Source of the DNA: Bacteroidales bacterium
GTDB lineage: Bacteria; Bacteroidota; Bacteroidia; Bacteroidales; UBA932
DNA length: 64,000 bases
Assembly: GCA_017428945.1 (NCBI GenBank)
Contig: JAFRPW010000036.1
Location: 186,001-250,000, forward strand
Reading direction: 5' to 3'
The notes under the pieces were generated by a model. That model was not told where the DNA came from, did no database searches, and saw nothing but the letters and a program-made list of their open reading frames with translations. The position numbers and the translations under genes are program-made. Numbering within the stretch: position 1 is the stretch's first letter; each line of letters opens with the position of its first letter. Below, piece by piece: positions 52,126 to 60,308 of the stretch.

Positions 52126-54903
52126 ATGGCAGAAGATTGGGAAGACATCGAAGGACAAGAAGAAGAACTGGGTGAAGAGCTTGGCGAAGACGCCGTTGCT
52201 TCGGGGAAATTTGAAAAGCTCCTGGGCAGCGACAGCACCCGCTTCAAGCTATCCGGCATGTTCAAGGACTGGTATCTGGACTACGCGTCATACACCATCC
52301 TGGACAGGGCGGTACCCCACATTGTGGACGGGTTCAAACCCGTTCAGAGGCGCGTCCTGCACACCATGTCCCAGATGGACGACGGCCGCTACACCAAGGT
52401 GGCCAACATCGTGGGCCAGGCCATGCAGTACCACCCCCACGGCGACGCCTCCATCCTTGGAGCACTGGTTACTCTTGGACAGAAAGGTCTTCTCATAGAC
52501 TGCCAGGGGAACTGGGGAAACATCCTCACCGGAGACTCCAACGCCGCTCCCCGATACATAGAGGCGCGTCTTTCCAAGTTTGCAAAGGAAGTGGTGTTCG
52601 ACAAGAATGTCACACCCACCATGACTTCCTACGACGGCCGCAACCAGGAGCCCACGGAACTTCCTGTACGCTTTCCCCTTCTGCTTGCACAGGGCACGGA
52701 GGGCATCGCCGCCGGTCTGTCGTCAAAGATACTCCCCCACAACTTCAACGAGCTCATAGACGCTTCAATCGCCATCCTTAAGGGAGAGCCCTTCGACATC
52801 CTGCCGGACTTCCCCACCGGAGGCATCGCGGACTGCTCCAAGTACAACAAGGGAAAACGCGGCGGCATAGTGAAGGTCAGGGCACGCATCAACAAGATAG
52901 ACAAGTCCACCATCACCATAACGGAGATTCCCTACGGCAAAACCTCCCACGCCATCATAGACTCCATCATAAAGGCCAAGGACAAGAAGAAGATAAACAT
53001 CAAGAAGATAGAGGACATGACCACGGACAAGGTGGAAATCGTCATCCATCTTCCCGCCGATGTTTCTCCGGACAAGACCATCGACGCCCTCTACGCCTTC
53101 ACGGACTGCGAGACCAAGATAAGCCCCAACGCCTGCGTAATCAGGGAAAACAAACCCGTCTTCCTTACGGTGGACGAGATCCTGGAGTACGATACCTTCC
53201 ACACCAGGGACATCCTGAAGGCCCAGCTCCAGTACCGGATGGAACAGTTGGAAAACGACTGGCACTACTCCTCCCTGGAGCGCATCTTCTTCGAGAACCG
53301 CATCTACAAAGTCTTGGAACAGAACCAGATGAGCTGGGAAGAGCAGCTTGAGGACATCATGTCCCAGATGCTCCAGTACCAGGACCTCCTCAAGAGGCCC
53401 ATCGTCATGGACGATATCCTCAAGCTGGTGGAAAAGCCGGTCCGCAAGATATCCAAGTTCGATACCAAGGCCCTGGACGAGAAGATCTACGCCCTTGAAG
53501 ACCAGATGAAGGAGGTCCAGGACAACATGGACAACATTACCCGCTTCACCATAGACTGGTTCAAGGGCCTCAAGAAGAAGTACGGGGCAGACTGGCCCAG
53601 GCTCACGGAGATATCGTCCCTGGAGAACATCACCGTCACCAAGGTGGTATCCAACAATGCCAAGCTGTACGCCAACCTGGCGGAGGGCTTCGTGGGGACA
53701 GGTCTCAAGAGGGACGACGGCGGAGAGTTCATCTCCGAATGCTCTGACCTCAGCGAGATCATCGTCATAGGCCGTGACGGAAAATTCCGTGTCACCAAGG
53801 TATCGGAGAAGGCTTTCTTCGGGAAAGACCTCCTGTACGCCGGCGTTTTCAACAGGGCCGATGAACGCACCATCTACAACGTGATTTATCGCGACGGCAA
53901 GGGCCCCAACCATTACGCCAAACGCTTCAATATCACGTCTGTAACCCGAGACAAGCCATACGACATCACCACCGGAGAGGAAGGCTCAAGGATACTTTGG
54001 TTCACCGTTAACCACAACGGAGAAGCAGAGACAGTACGCATAGGTCTCCGTCCAAGGAAGGGGCTCAAGAAGAGCCAGCTGGAGTGGGATTTCTCCAACC
54101 TTGCAATCAAGGGACGAGCCTCAAGGGGCAACCTTGTAACCAAGTACGCCATAGCCCGCATCACACTCAAGTCCAAGGGAATCACCACCCTCCAGGGCAA
54201 GGACATCTGGTACGATCCGGACATCCAGCGCCTCAACGAGGACGGCCGCGGCGAACACCTTGGCAAGTTTGCCGGCGAGGACAAAGTGCTTGCCATTTTC
54301 TCCGACGGCACGTACTACACCACTTCATACGACCTGGTGAACAAGTATCAGGGAGACGTGATCCGCATAGAGAAACTGGATCCCGGCCGCGTTTATACCG
54401 TGCTCTACTGGGACAACGCCGCCAAGGCCTTCTACGTGAAGCGTTTCAGCTTTGTGGAGAGCAACAACAATCCAGTGCTGTTCATCTCTGACGCCAAGGG
54501 ATCAAAACTGGTGGACATATCTTCCGATCTGCATCCCCAGGTACTCCTTACCTATGGCAAGAAGTTCCAGCACAAGGAACCGGATGTCATTGATGCGGAA
54601 GAATTCATCGCCAAGAAGGGACTCACCGCCAAGGGCAAGAAGTGCTCTTCCCTTGACCTCAAGAGCGTTGAGTTCACAGAACCCCTCCACAAACCGGAAG
54701 ACGACATCGTCCCATCAGAAGAAGACATGCCCTCTGACGAGAACGTGGAAGACGAGCCCATCGAGATAGACCTTGACGCGCCTGGAGTCACTCCCGGTTC
54801 AAACGTCATTCCCGGCACCGACCATAACGTCATTCCCGGCTCTGACCGGGAATCCCCCGACGACGAACCCGCCACGGACTTCACGGACTGGACGCTGTTC
54901 TAG
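52126..54903 (+). CDS. parC: DNA topoisomerase IV subunit A (ParC/GyrA family)
   Basis: The 925-residue type II topoisomerase A subunit decatenates daughter chromosomes. The breakage-reunion domain begins RAVPHIVDGFKPVQRRVLHT, and the catalytic Tyr is in APRYIEARLSKFAKEV. A coiled-coil region and a C-terminal beta-pinwheel follow (GEAETVRIGLRPRKGLKKSQ and later blades). I prefer ParC to GyrA because of DGFKPVQRRVLHTMSQMDDG and the lack of a GyrA box that I can see. The last 60 residues are a disordered acidic tail holding a full copy and half copies of the intragenic palindrome. Confidence 0.9.
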   Translation: MAEDWEDIEGQEEELGEELGEDAVASGKFEKLLGSDSTRFKLSGMFKDWYLDYASYTILDRAVPHIVDGFKPVQRRVLHTMSQMDDGRYTKVANIVGQAMQYHPHGDASILGALVTLGQKGLLIDCQGNWGNILTGDSNAAPRYIEARLSKFAKEVVFDKNVTPTMTSYDGRNQEPTELPVRFPLLLAQGTEGIAAGLSSKILPHNFNELIDASIAILKGEPFDILPDFPTGGIADCSKYNKGKRGGIVKVRARINKIDKSTITITEIPYGKTSHAIIDSIIKAKDKKKINIKKIEDMTTDKVEIVIHLPADVSPDKTIDALYAFTDCETKISPNACVIRENKPVFLTVDEILEYDTFHTRDILKAQLQYRMEQLENDWHYSSLERIFFENRIYKVLEQNQMSWEEQLEDIMSQMLQYQDLLKRPIVMDDILKLVEKPVRKISKFDTKALDEKIYALEDQMKEVQDNMDNITRFTIDWFKGLKKKYGADWPRLTEISSLENITVTKVVSNNAKLYANLAEGFVGTGLKRDDGGEFISECSDLSEIIVIGRDGKFRVTKVSEKAFFGKDLLYAGVFNRADERTIYNVIYRDGKGPNHYAKRFNITSVTRDKPYDITTGEEGSRILWFTVNHNGEAETVRIGLRPRKGLKKSQLEWDFSNLAIKGRASRGNLVTKYAIARITLKSKGITTLQGKDIWYDPDIQRLNEDGRGEHLGKFAGEDKVLAIFSDGTYYTTSYDLVNKYQGDVIRIEKLDPGRVYTVLYWDNAAKAFYVKRFSFVESNNNPVLFISDAKGSKLVDISSDLHPQVLLTYGKKFQHKEPDVIDAEEFIAKKGLTAKGKKCSSLDLKSVEFTEPLHKPEDDIVPSEEDMPSDENVEDEPIEIDLDAPGVTPGSNVIPGTDHNVIPGSDRESPDDEPATDFTDWTLF
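54787..54854 (+). repeat. Intragenic palindrome with half copies in parC
   Basis: A full copy lies at 54829-54854: GTCATTCCCGG, six bases ending GA, then CCGGGAATC. Two left-half copies precede it (GTCACTCCCGG at 54787 and GTCATTCCCGG at 54805). Together they encode repeats of the VIPG type near the C-terminus (VTPGSN, VIPGTD, VIPGSDRES). The frame is open throughout. Confidence 0.8.
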
Positions 54904-54935
54904 GCCCTCCGCCCCGGTTCACCTGCCGCCTGACG

Positions 54936-54963
54936 TGGACCTGGTCCAATGGACTTGGTCCAA
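54936..54963. repeat. Two 14-bp palindromic units behind parC
   Basis: TGGACCTGGTCCAA and TGGACTTGGTCCAA lie head to tail with one mismatch. Each is a near palindrome. They follow the parC stop and precede the 96-bp element, and their role is unknown. Confidence 0.5.
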
Positions 54964-54980
54964 CAAACAACACCGCAATA

Positions 54981-55076
54981 GCCACCCGTTACGCAAAAAT
55001 AGTCCAAAATGCGTAACGGGTGGCTCGCTTGAGCCACTTGACGCGCAAATAGGGGCCCAAACGCGTAACCCCTGGC
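54981..55076 (+). repeat. 96-bp REP-like element, copy D1
   Basis: The first hairpin is GCCACCCGTTACGC with GCGTAACGGGTGGC (14-bp stem). A spacer GCTTGAGCCACTTG follows, then a second imperfect hairpin from GACGCGCAAA to AACGCGTAAC-CCCTGGC. Copy D2 at 57172-57267 has the same length, order and orientation with scattered differences. The end of D1 adjoins the -33 element of the glycerate kinase gene. Confidence 0.85.
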
Positions 55077-55107
55077 TTGAAGGTGTGGAAAAAATAGCGT
55101 ACTTTTG
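55077..55107 (+). promoter_or_regulatory. Promoter of the glycerate kinase gene
   Basis: TTG at 55077-55079 and TACTTTTG at 55100-55107 are 20 bases apart. The -7 element ends 5 bases before the ATG, so the mRNA is probably leaderless. Confidence 0.65.
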
Positions 55108-55112
55108 TTGTT

Positions 55113-56144
55113 ATGAAAATCGTAGTGGCACCTGATTCTTTCAAGGAATGCCTGCCAGCCGGGCAGGTAGCCCAGGCCATATCCTGTGCCATACTTGAAT
55201 TGTACCCGGACGCAGATGTAACCGCCATTCCTCTTGCCGATGGAGGTGAGGGAACGCTTGATGTGCTGGCAGGAGCCATTAAGGCTCACGTTAATACTGC
55301 AATTGTTCACGATCCGCTTGGGAGACAAGTCAGCGCCAGGTATGGCATTAAAGGAGAAACAGCATTCATAGAAGCGGCAGAGGCATGTGGAATGCAGCTG
55401 CTGTCCAAAACGGAACGCAATCCCATATTGGCATCAAGCCGTGGAGCGGGTGAACTTATTATGGATGCTTATAGAGTGGGATGCCGGCATTTTATTATCG
55501 GACTTGGAGGAACGGCAACATGTGACGGCGGCAGTGGCATGATGTCGGTTCCCGGCATTCAGGAAGTTCTCGAAAAATGTGTTTTTGAAATCCTCTGTGA
55601 CGTACAGGCTCCGTTCGTCGGACCAAAGGGCGCCGCAAGAGTCTTTGCTCCGCAGAAAGGAGCATCACCACAGCAGGTCGAGATGCTGGAAGAACGCATG
55701 CTGGGAGTGGCCGCGCTCATTGAATCACAAACCGGCGTGAACGTTACGTCCTTGCCATGTGCCGGAGCGGCCGGCGGTATTGCCGGAGCTTTTATGGCTT
55801 ATGCAAAAGCACAAGTTTCTTCCGGTGTAGAAAAAATAATGTCTCTTTGCGGTTTCCATGAAGCAATCCGGGATTCAGACCTCATTATAACCGGGGAAGG
55901 AAGATCAGATGCCCAGACACTTATGGGGAAAGTACCTTTTGGCGTATTGAAACACTCTGACGGGATTCCTGTTGCACTGGTATCAGGCAGAATTGAAGAC
56001 CATGAGGTTCTTAAAAGCGCAGGATTTAGTCAGTTGCTTGAAATTTCTCCCAGAAATCTACCCATTGAAAGTGCCCTTAACCCTGAAACTACTGTCCGGA
56101 ACATTAACTCAAAAGTACGGAATTTAGTGGTGAACGACAAGTAG
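55113..56144 (+). CDS. glxK: Glycerate kinase (GlxK/GarK family)
   Basis: The 343-residue enzyme phosphorylates glycerate with ATP, feeding glycolysis. Family blocks are MKIVVAPDSFKECLPAGQVA, PLADGGEGTLDVLAGAI, GLGGTATCDGGSGMM, CAGAAGGIAGAFMAY and DLIITGEGRSDAQTLMGKVP. The length is slightly short of the usual 375-380, with a compact middle region. The gene is less GC-rich than parC and recJ. It lies with the RAYT gene between two direct 96-bp elements, so the pair may have moved as a module. The symbol follows the family; garK is equally possible. Confidence 0.92.
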   Translation: MKIVVAPDSFKECLPAGQVAQAISCAILELYPDADVTAIPLADGGEGTLDVLAGAIKAHVNTAIVHDPLGRQVSARYGIKGETAFIEAAEACGMQLLSKTERNPILASSRGAGELIMDAYRVGCRHFIIGLGGTATCDGGSGMMSVPGIQEVLEKCVFEILCDVQAPFVGPKGAARVFAPQKGASPQQVEMLEERMLGVAALIESQTGVNVTSLPCAGAAGGIAGAFMAYAKAQVSSGVEKIMSLCGFHEAIRDSDLIITGEGRSDAQTLMGKVPFGVLKHSDGIPVALVSGRIEDHEVLKSAGFSQLLEISPRNLPIESALNPETTVRNINSKVRNLVVNDK

Positions 56145-56232
56145 CACACAAAAATCTTCTGATACAACACTTCTTTTCAAACGATCCTTGCTTTCTTTCC
56201 GCCAATTATTTATGTTTGGTGCAAAAAAGTGT

Positions 56233-57156
56233 ATGATCAGAAGAAGAAAAGATAGGGAGCAATGCTGCCAGTTAAAGAAGGGCTATTATCATCTGGTTAC
56301 TGACGGATGGAAAGATGGATTCTTGTTCCACACTAAATTACAGTACGCATATGGCATGATTGTAATGGGGCTGCTAACCCTGTTGTTTGACATAAAGATC
56401 TATGGCTTCACCTTGATGCCAAATCATGTTCATATAATCGTAAGCGGAACGGGAGGTGAGTGCCTTAAGGCGTTCGATTACCTCAGGCTTAAACTATCTG
56501 CCCGTCTTGTCAAAGACGGATATGCACCTGTTCCCGACGATTACTGGTTCAAATTAGTGCCCATTAACAGCCAGAACCAGATGAGAAGCCTGTTTTTATA
56601 TGTCGACAGAAACCCATATGAGGATGGTATTTCAGTTCCTGGCGGCTATCCATGGGGCTCAGCCTATATCTGCTATTCATTCGTAACACAAATGATTACA
56701 GCACCTGCTGCCAACACTTTCTCTTTACGTGAACTGGAAAGAATCACAGGGACACGGAAAGCTATCCCGAGTCATTGGCAGTTTCATCCCGATTATGGCC
56801 TGCTGCCCATTTCATTTGTAGACACATCATTGTTCGAAAAGCTTTTCAACAGCCCCAAGGACTATCTTAGCAGGATTGTCAAGGACTATGAATCCGCCGC
56901 AAAAGTGGCAAGCAGCATTGGAGAAACCATTGCATATTCGAAAGAAGAAATGGACGACATAGTAAAACGGATAGTTCAATTGTATTTTTCCGGCAAAAGA
57001 CTGTCCATGTTGACAAATGACGAAAAAGGAAAGATCGCCGTCATGCTCATGAAAGATTACAACATGTCCGATACCCAGATAGCCAGTGCCCTTATAATGT
57101 CAGAACACCTTGTCGCGCAGTTTCTCCGTGCCAAAGACTATGGCAAGAGGCGCTAG
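56233..57156 (+). CDS. REP-associated tyrosine transposase (RAYT), second type
   Basis: A -7 element (TATGTTTG, 56209-56216) favours the ATG at 56233 (MIRRRKDREQ), while the frame is open from 56188. The 307-residue protein has the HUH motif (LMPNHVHIIV, His65 and His67) and the motif LYVDRNPYED with Tyr123, likely catalytic. A C-terminal HTH is suggested by LMKDYNMSDTQIASALIMSE. It differs in most positions from the RAYT at 10760. Element D2 begins 15 bases after its stop, so D-type hairpins are its probable substrate. Confidence 0.85.
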   Translation: MIRRRKDREQCCQLKKGYYHLVTDGWKDGFLFHTKLQYAYGMIVMGLLTLLFDIKIYGFTLMPNHVHIIVSGTGGECLKAFDYLRLKLSARLVKDGYAPVPDDYWFKLVPINSQNQMRSLFLYVDRNPYEDGISVPGGYPWGSAYICYSFVTQMITAPAANTFSLRELERITGTRKAIPSHWQFHPDYGLLPISFVDTSLFEKLFNSPKDYLSRIVKDYESAAKVASSIGETIAYSKEEMDDIVKRIVQLYFSGKRLSMLTNDEKGKIAVMLMKDYNMSDTQIASALIMSEHLVAQFLRAKDYGKRR

Positions 57157-57171
57157 TCCGCTTTAGACAAC

Positions 57172-57267
57172 GCCACCCATTACGCAAAATTGCTACAAAA
57201 CGCGTAACGGGTGGCTCGCTTGCGCCACTTGACGCGCAAAAAGTGCCTAAAACGCGTAACGCCTGGC
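57172..57267 (+). repeat. 96-bp REP-like element, copy D2
   Basis: Same length and direction as D1 at 54981. The first hairpin (GCCACCCATTACGC with GCGTAACGGGTGGC) has one mismatch, and the second runs from GACGCGCAAA to AACGCGTAACGCCTGGC. It lies between the RAYT gene and aroK. Confidence 0.85.
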
Positions 57268-57287
57268 ACGCAGTAGATAAAACAGCC

Positions 57288-57317
57288 TTGAAATACGGCA
57301 GGTATTGCTTATATTTG
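57288..57317 (+). promoter_or_regulatory. Promoter of aroK
   Basis: TTG at 57288-57290 and TATATTTG at 57310-57317 are 19 bases apart. The -7 element ends 3 bases before the ATG at 57321. Confidence 0.7.
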
Positions 57318-57320
57318 CAT

Positions 57321-57815
57321 ATGATTATTGCGTTAACAGGGTTCATGGGGGCCGGAAAGACCACGGTGGGGGGCATTGTGGCCGATGCGCTGGGGTGTGC
57401 GTTCATGGATTTGGACGATATCATCGTCAAGAAGGCAGGAAAGAGCATTCCGGAAATATTTGCACAGGACGGGGAACCCGCATTCCGCACCATAGAGACC
57501 GATTGCCTGGCCAAGACCATTAAGAAGTATAGCGACAGCACCGCGGTGCTGGCCCTTGGCGGCGGCACGGTCACGTGCCCCGGGGCAGTGCAACTGCTTC
57601 AGAAAAACACGCTTTGCATCTGGCTCAAGGCACCTCTCCAGACCCTGGAGGAACGCGTGGCCTCAGCCGCAGGCCGGCCTCTTGCCGATGAGTCCTTCGC
57701 CCGGCGCTACGCTGAGCGCGAACCCCTCTACCAGGCCGCATCTCACATTATCCTTGACACAGACGGCCTCACTTCCGAAGAAATTGCCGACGAAATCATT
57801 ATAGACTGCCTCTAG
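57321..57815 (+). CDS. aroK: Shikimate kinase
   Basis: Shikimate kinase phosphorylates shikimate in aromatic amino acid synthesis. The start at 57321 (MIIALTGFMGAGKTTVGG) is set by the P-loop at residue 7 and by the promoter 3 bases upstream; the longer frame runs into the repeat element. Shikimate-binding residues are in CAFMDLDDIIVKKAGKSIPE and AFRTIETD, followed by VLALGGGTVTCPGAV and the lid Arg in AAGRPLADES. The length (164 aa) is normal. Confidence 0.94.
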   Translation: MIIALTGFMGAGKTTVGGIVADALGCAFMDLDDIIVKKAGKSIPEIFAQDGEPAFRTIETDCLAKTIKKYSDSTAVLALGGGTVTCPGAVQLLQKNTLCIWLKAPLQTLEERVASAAGRPLADESFARRYAEREPLYQAASHIILDTDGLTSEEIADEIIIDCL

Positions 57816-57829
57816 TTTTATCCAGCCTA

Positions 57830-57860
57830 TTGTTATTTCATAAGGATTTTATTATCTTTG
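57830..57860 (+). promoter_or_regulatory. Promoter of recJ
   Basis: TTG at 57830-57832 and TATCTTTG at 57853-57860 are 20 bases apart. The -7 element ends 7 bases before the recJ ATG. Confidence 0.7.
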
Positions 57861-57867
57861 TGAGACT

Positions 57868-59604
57868 ATGGGCATTTCTGAAAAAAAGTGGACGGTTAAA
57901 GACAGCGCGGCACCGGAAACGGTGGCGCAGCTCTCCACCGAACTGGGCATAGACGGAGTCCTTGCGGAACTCCTTGTCCAGAGGGGCGTAACCACTTTTG
58001 AGGAGGCCCGTTCCTTCTTCCGCCCCCGCCTTGATGACCTTCACGATCCCTTCCTCATGACAGACATGGACAAGGCCGTGGAAAGGCTTCACAAGGCAAT
58101 AACCCAGGGAGAAAAAATCCTGGTCTACGGAGACTACGACGTTGACGGCACCACCGCCGTGGCGCAGGTGTATTCGTTCATCAAGATGTTCTCCCAGAAC
58201 GTATCGTTCTATATCCCGGACAGGTACGATGAAGGCTACGGCCTCTCCTACAAGGCCCTGGACTGGGCCGGGGACAACGGAGTGAACCTTGTCATCACCC
58301 TGGACTGCGGCATCAAAGCCATAGACAAAGTGGAATATGCCCGCACAAAGGACATAGAGGTCATTATCTGCGACCACCATCTTCCTGAAGAGGAACTCCC
58401 CGCCGCCGTGGCAATACTTGACCCCAAGCGGGAAGACTGCCACTATCCTTTCGACGACCTTTGCGGCTGTGGTGTAGGCTTCAAGTTTGTCCAGGGCTAC
58501 GTGAAAAAGTACAATCTGGACCCCGCCCTCCTGGAACCGCTTCTGGACCTCCAGGTAGTCTCCATCGCATCGGATCTGGTGTCCATGACCGGAGAGAACC
58601 GCATCCTTGCCCATTACGGCCTCAAGCGCCTCAACGAAAACCCCCGCCACGGCCTTCTGGCCATGATTAACCTCTCCAAGCTGGAGCCCGGGCACGTGAC
58701 AATTGACGACATCGTCTTCAAGATAGGCCCCCGGATCAATGCCGCGGGACGCATGGAAAGCGGCCGCCTGGCAGTGGAACTCCTCACCGCCACGGACGAC
58801 AAGACGGCAAACCGCATAGGCGAGGAAATAAACGAGAACAACAACGAGCGCAAGTCCATAGACCGGGAAATCACCCAGCAAGCGCTTGAGATGGTGGCAA
58901 ACGGCACCGCCCTGGAGACGGAGAACGTCACCATCGTCTATAACCCCACCTGGAACAAGGGCGTCGTGGGAATCGTAGCCTCACGCCTTGTAGAGGCCTA
59001 TTACAAGCCCACCGTGGTTCTTACCAAGAGCAACGGCTTCATCACCGGCAGCGCCCGCAGCGTCTCCGGCTTCGACCTCTACTCCTCCATCGAGAGCTGT
59101 GCCGATATCCTTGAGAACTTCGGCGGCCACGTCTACGCCGCAGGCCTTACCATGAAGGAAGAGCACCTGGAAGAGTTCTGCCGCAGGATGAACAAGTTCG
59201 TGGAAGGCAACATCACACGCGAGGAACTCACTCCGGTAGTGGAGATTGACGCCTGCCTCAACTTCTCCCAGATTACGCCCAAGTTCGTGAGGCTCCTTAG
59301 GCAGTTCCAGCCCTTCGGCCCCGGCAACAACAATCCAGTTTTCCTCACCGAGGACGTATACGATGCAGGTAACGGCCGCAAGGTTGGCGCAGGCGGCGTA
59401 CACCTCAAGCTGGACCTCATGCAGGAAAGCCAGCCGTACCGCCAGATTGCGGCAATCGGCTTCAACATGGCGGAGTACTACGACCACATCAAGGCCGGCA
59501 ACTCAATTGACATCTGCTATTCAATAGTGGAAAACTTCTACCGCGGCTCCTCCACCGTCCAGCTCCGCCTCAAGGACATCCGCGAAAGGGACGAGCTCAT
59601 CTAA
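57868..59604 (+). CDS. recJ: Single-stranded-DNA exonuclease RecJ
   Basis: RecJ degrades single-stranded DNA 5'-3' in recombination and mismatch repair. The 578-residue protein carries the DHH-family motifs: ILVYGDYDVDGTTAVAQ, VITLDCGIKA, IICDHHLPEEELPAAVAILD, and in the DHHA1 part GGHVYAAGLTMKEEH. The OB-fold region near the C-terminus has FQPFGPGNNNPVF. The metal ligands are all present. The stop overlaps that of the convergent birA by two bases. Confidence 0.96.
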   Translation: MGISEKKWTVKDSAAPETVAQLSTELGIDGVLAELLVQRGVTTFEEARSFFRPRLDDLHDPFLMTDMDKAVERLHKAITQGEKILVYGDYDVDGTTAVAQVYSFIKMFSQNVSFYIPDRYDEGYGLSYKALDWAGDNGVNLVITLDCGIKAIDKVEYARTKDIEVIICDHHLPEEELPAAVAILDPKREDCHYPFDDLCGCGVGFKFVQGYVKKYNLDPALLEPLLDLQVVSIASDLVSMTGENRILAHYGLKRLNENPRHGLLAMINLSKLEPGHVTIDDIVFKIGPRINAAGRMESGRLAVELLTATDDKTANRIGEEINENNNERKSIDREITQQALEMVANGTALETENVTIVYNPTWNKGVVGIVASRLVEAYYKPTVVLTKSNGFITGSARSVSGFDLYSSIESCADILENFGGHVYAAGLTMKEEHLEEFCRRMNKFVEGNITREELTPVVEIDACLNFSQITPKFVRLLRQFQPFGPGNNNPVFLTEDVYDAGNGRKVGAGGVHLKLDLMQESQPYRQIAAIGFNMAEYYDHIKAGNSIDICYSIVENFYRGSSTVQLRLKDIRERDELI

Positions 59605-60308
59605 AGTATATACCCAACTTCCTTGAACCTGTACAGGCGCTCAGTGGCGCCGTCATGGATTATGAGCCGGCCGTCCTGGGATACGCCGCAGATGGTGCCG
59701 GTAAATTCTTCATTACCCAGGAGATAATCCACGTATCGGGCCTGGACGCCTTTTTGGAAGAGGCGGGATGTATAGGCCCCAGAGAGGCTTGAAAGGCGCG
59801 GCTGCCAGGACTCAAAAACCGCCATGAATGCCTCCAGGCAGTCTTCCAGCAGGTATTCACGCCCAGTTACAAGGCTCAGCGACGTTGCGTTGGCAAGCTG
59901 CGGAAACTGAGTCTGGTTGATATTTATCCCTATGCCGATAACCGACGCCGCAACGCAGCCTCCGGACAGGGAGTTCTCCACCAGGATGCCGCATATTTTT
60001 TTGCGCCCGATGTAAATGTCGTTGGGCCATTTGATGCAGCAGGAAACGCCATGGCCTTCCAGAAACTCCGCCACGGCCACCGACGCCAGATAGTTCAGAA
60101 GGTGCGCATCCCCCGCCGCCAGTCCCTCAGGCTTGAGGACGATGGAAAACGTCAGGTTCTTCCCCGGCTCTGTGAACCAGGTATTGCCCCTCTGGCCGCG
60201 GCCGGCAGTCTGCTCGCGGGCGGCGATGACCGTTCCGGAAGGAATGTCCGGGAGCTGTCTCAGCGCCACATTATTGGTGGAATCCAGGCTGTTGAACCAG
60301 TTAATCAT
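59601..60308 (-). CDS. birA: Biotin-[acetyl-CoA-carboxylase] ligase
   Basis: BirA attaches biotin to carboxylase subunits. I prefer the ATG at 60308 (MINWFNSLDSTNNVALRQLP), which overlaps the stop of the gene upstream. The catalytic motif GRGQRGNTWFTEPG is complete, followed by IKWPNDIYIGRKKICGILVE and VIGIGININQT. There is no N-terminal DNA-binding domain, so this is the monofunctional class I form. A short C-terminal SH3-like domain follows (GTICGVSQDGRLII). Confidence 0.94.
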   Translation of the reverse strand: MINWFNSLDSTNNVALRQLPDIPSGTVIAAREQTAGRGQRGNTWFTEPGKNLTFSIVLKPEGLAAGDAHLLNYLASVAVAEFLEGHGVSCCIKWPNDIYIGRKKICGILVENSLSGGCVAASVIGIGININQTQFPQLANATSLSLVTGREYLLEDCLEAFMAVFESWQPRLSSLSGAYTSRLFQKGVQARYVDYLLGNEEFTGTICGVSQDGRLIIHDGATERLYRFKEVGYIL

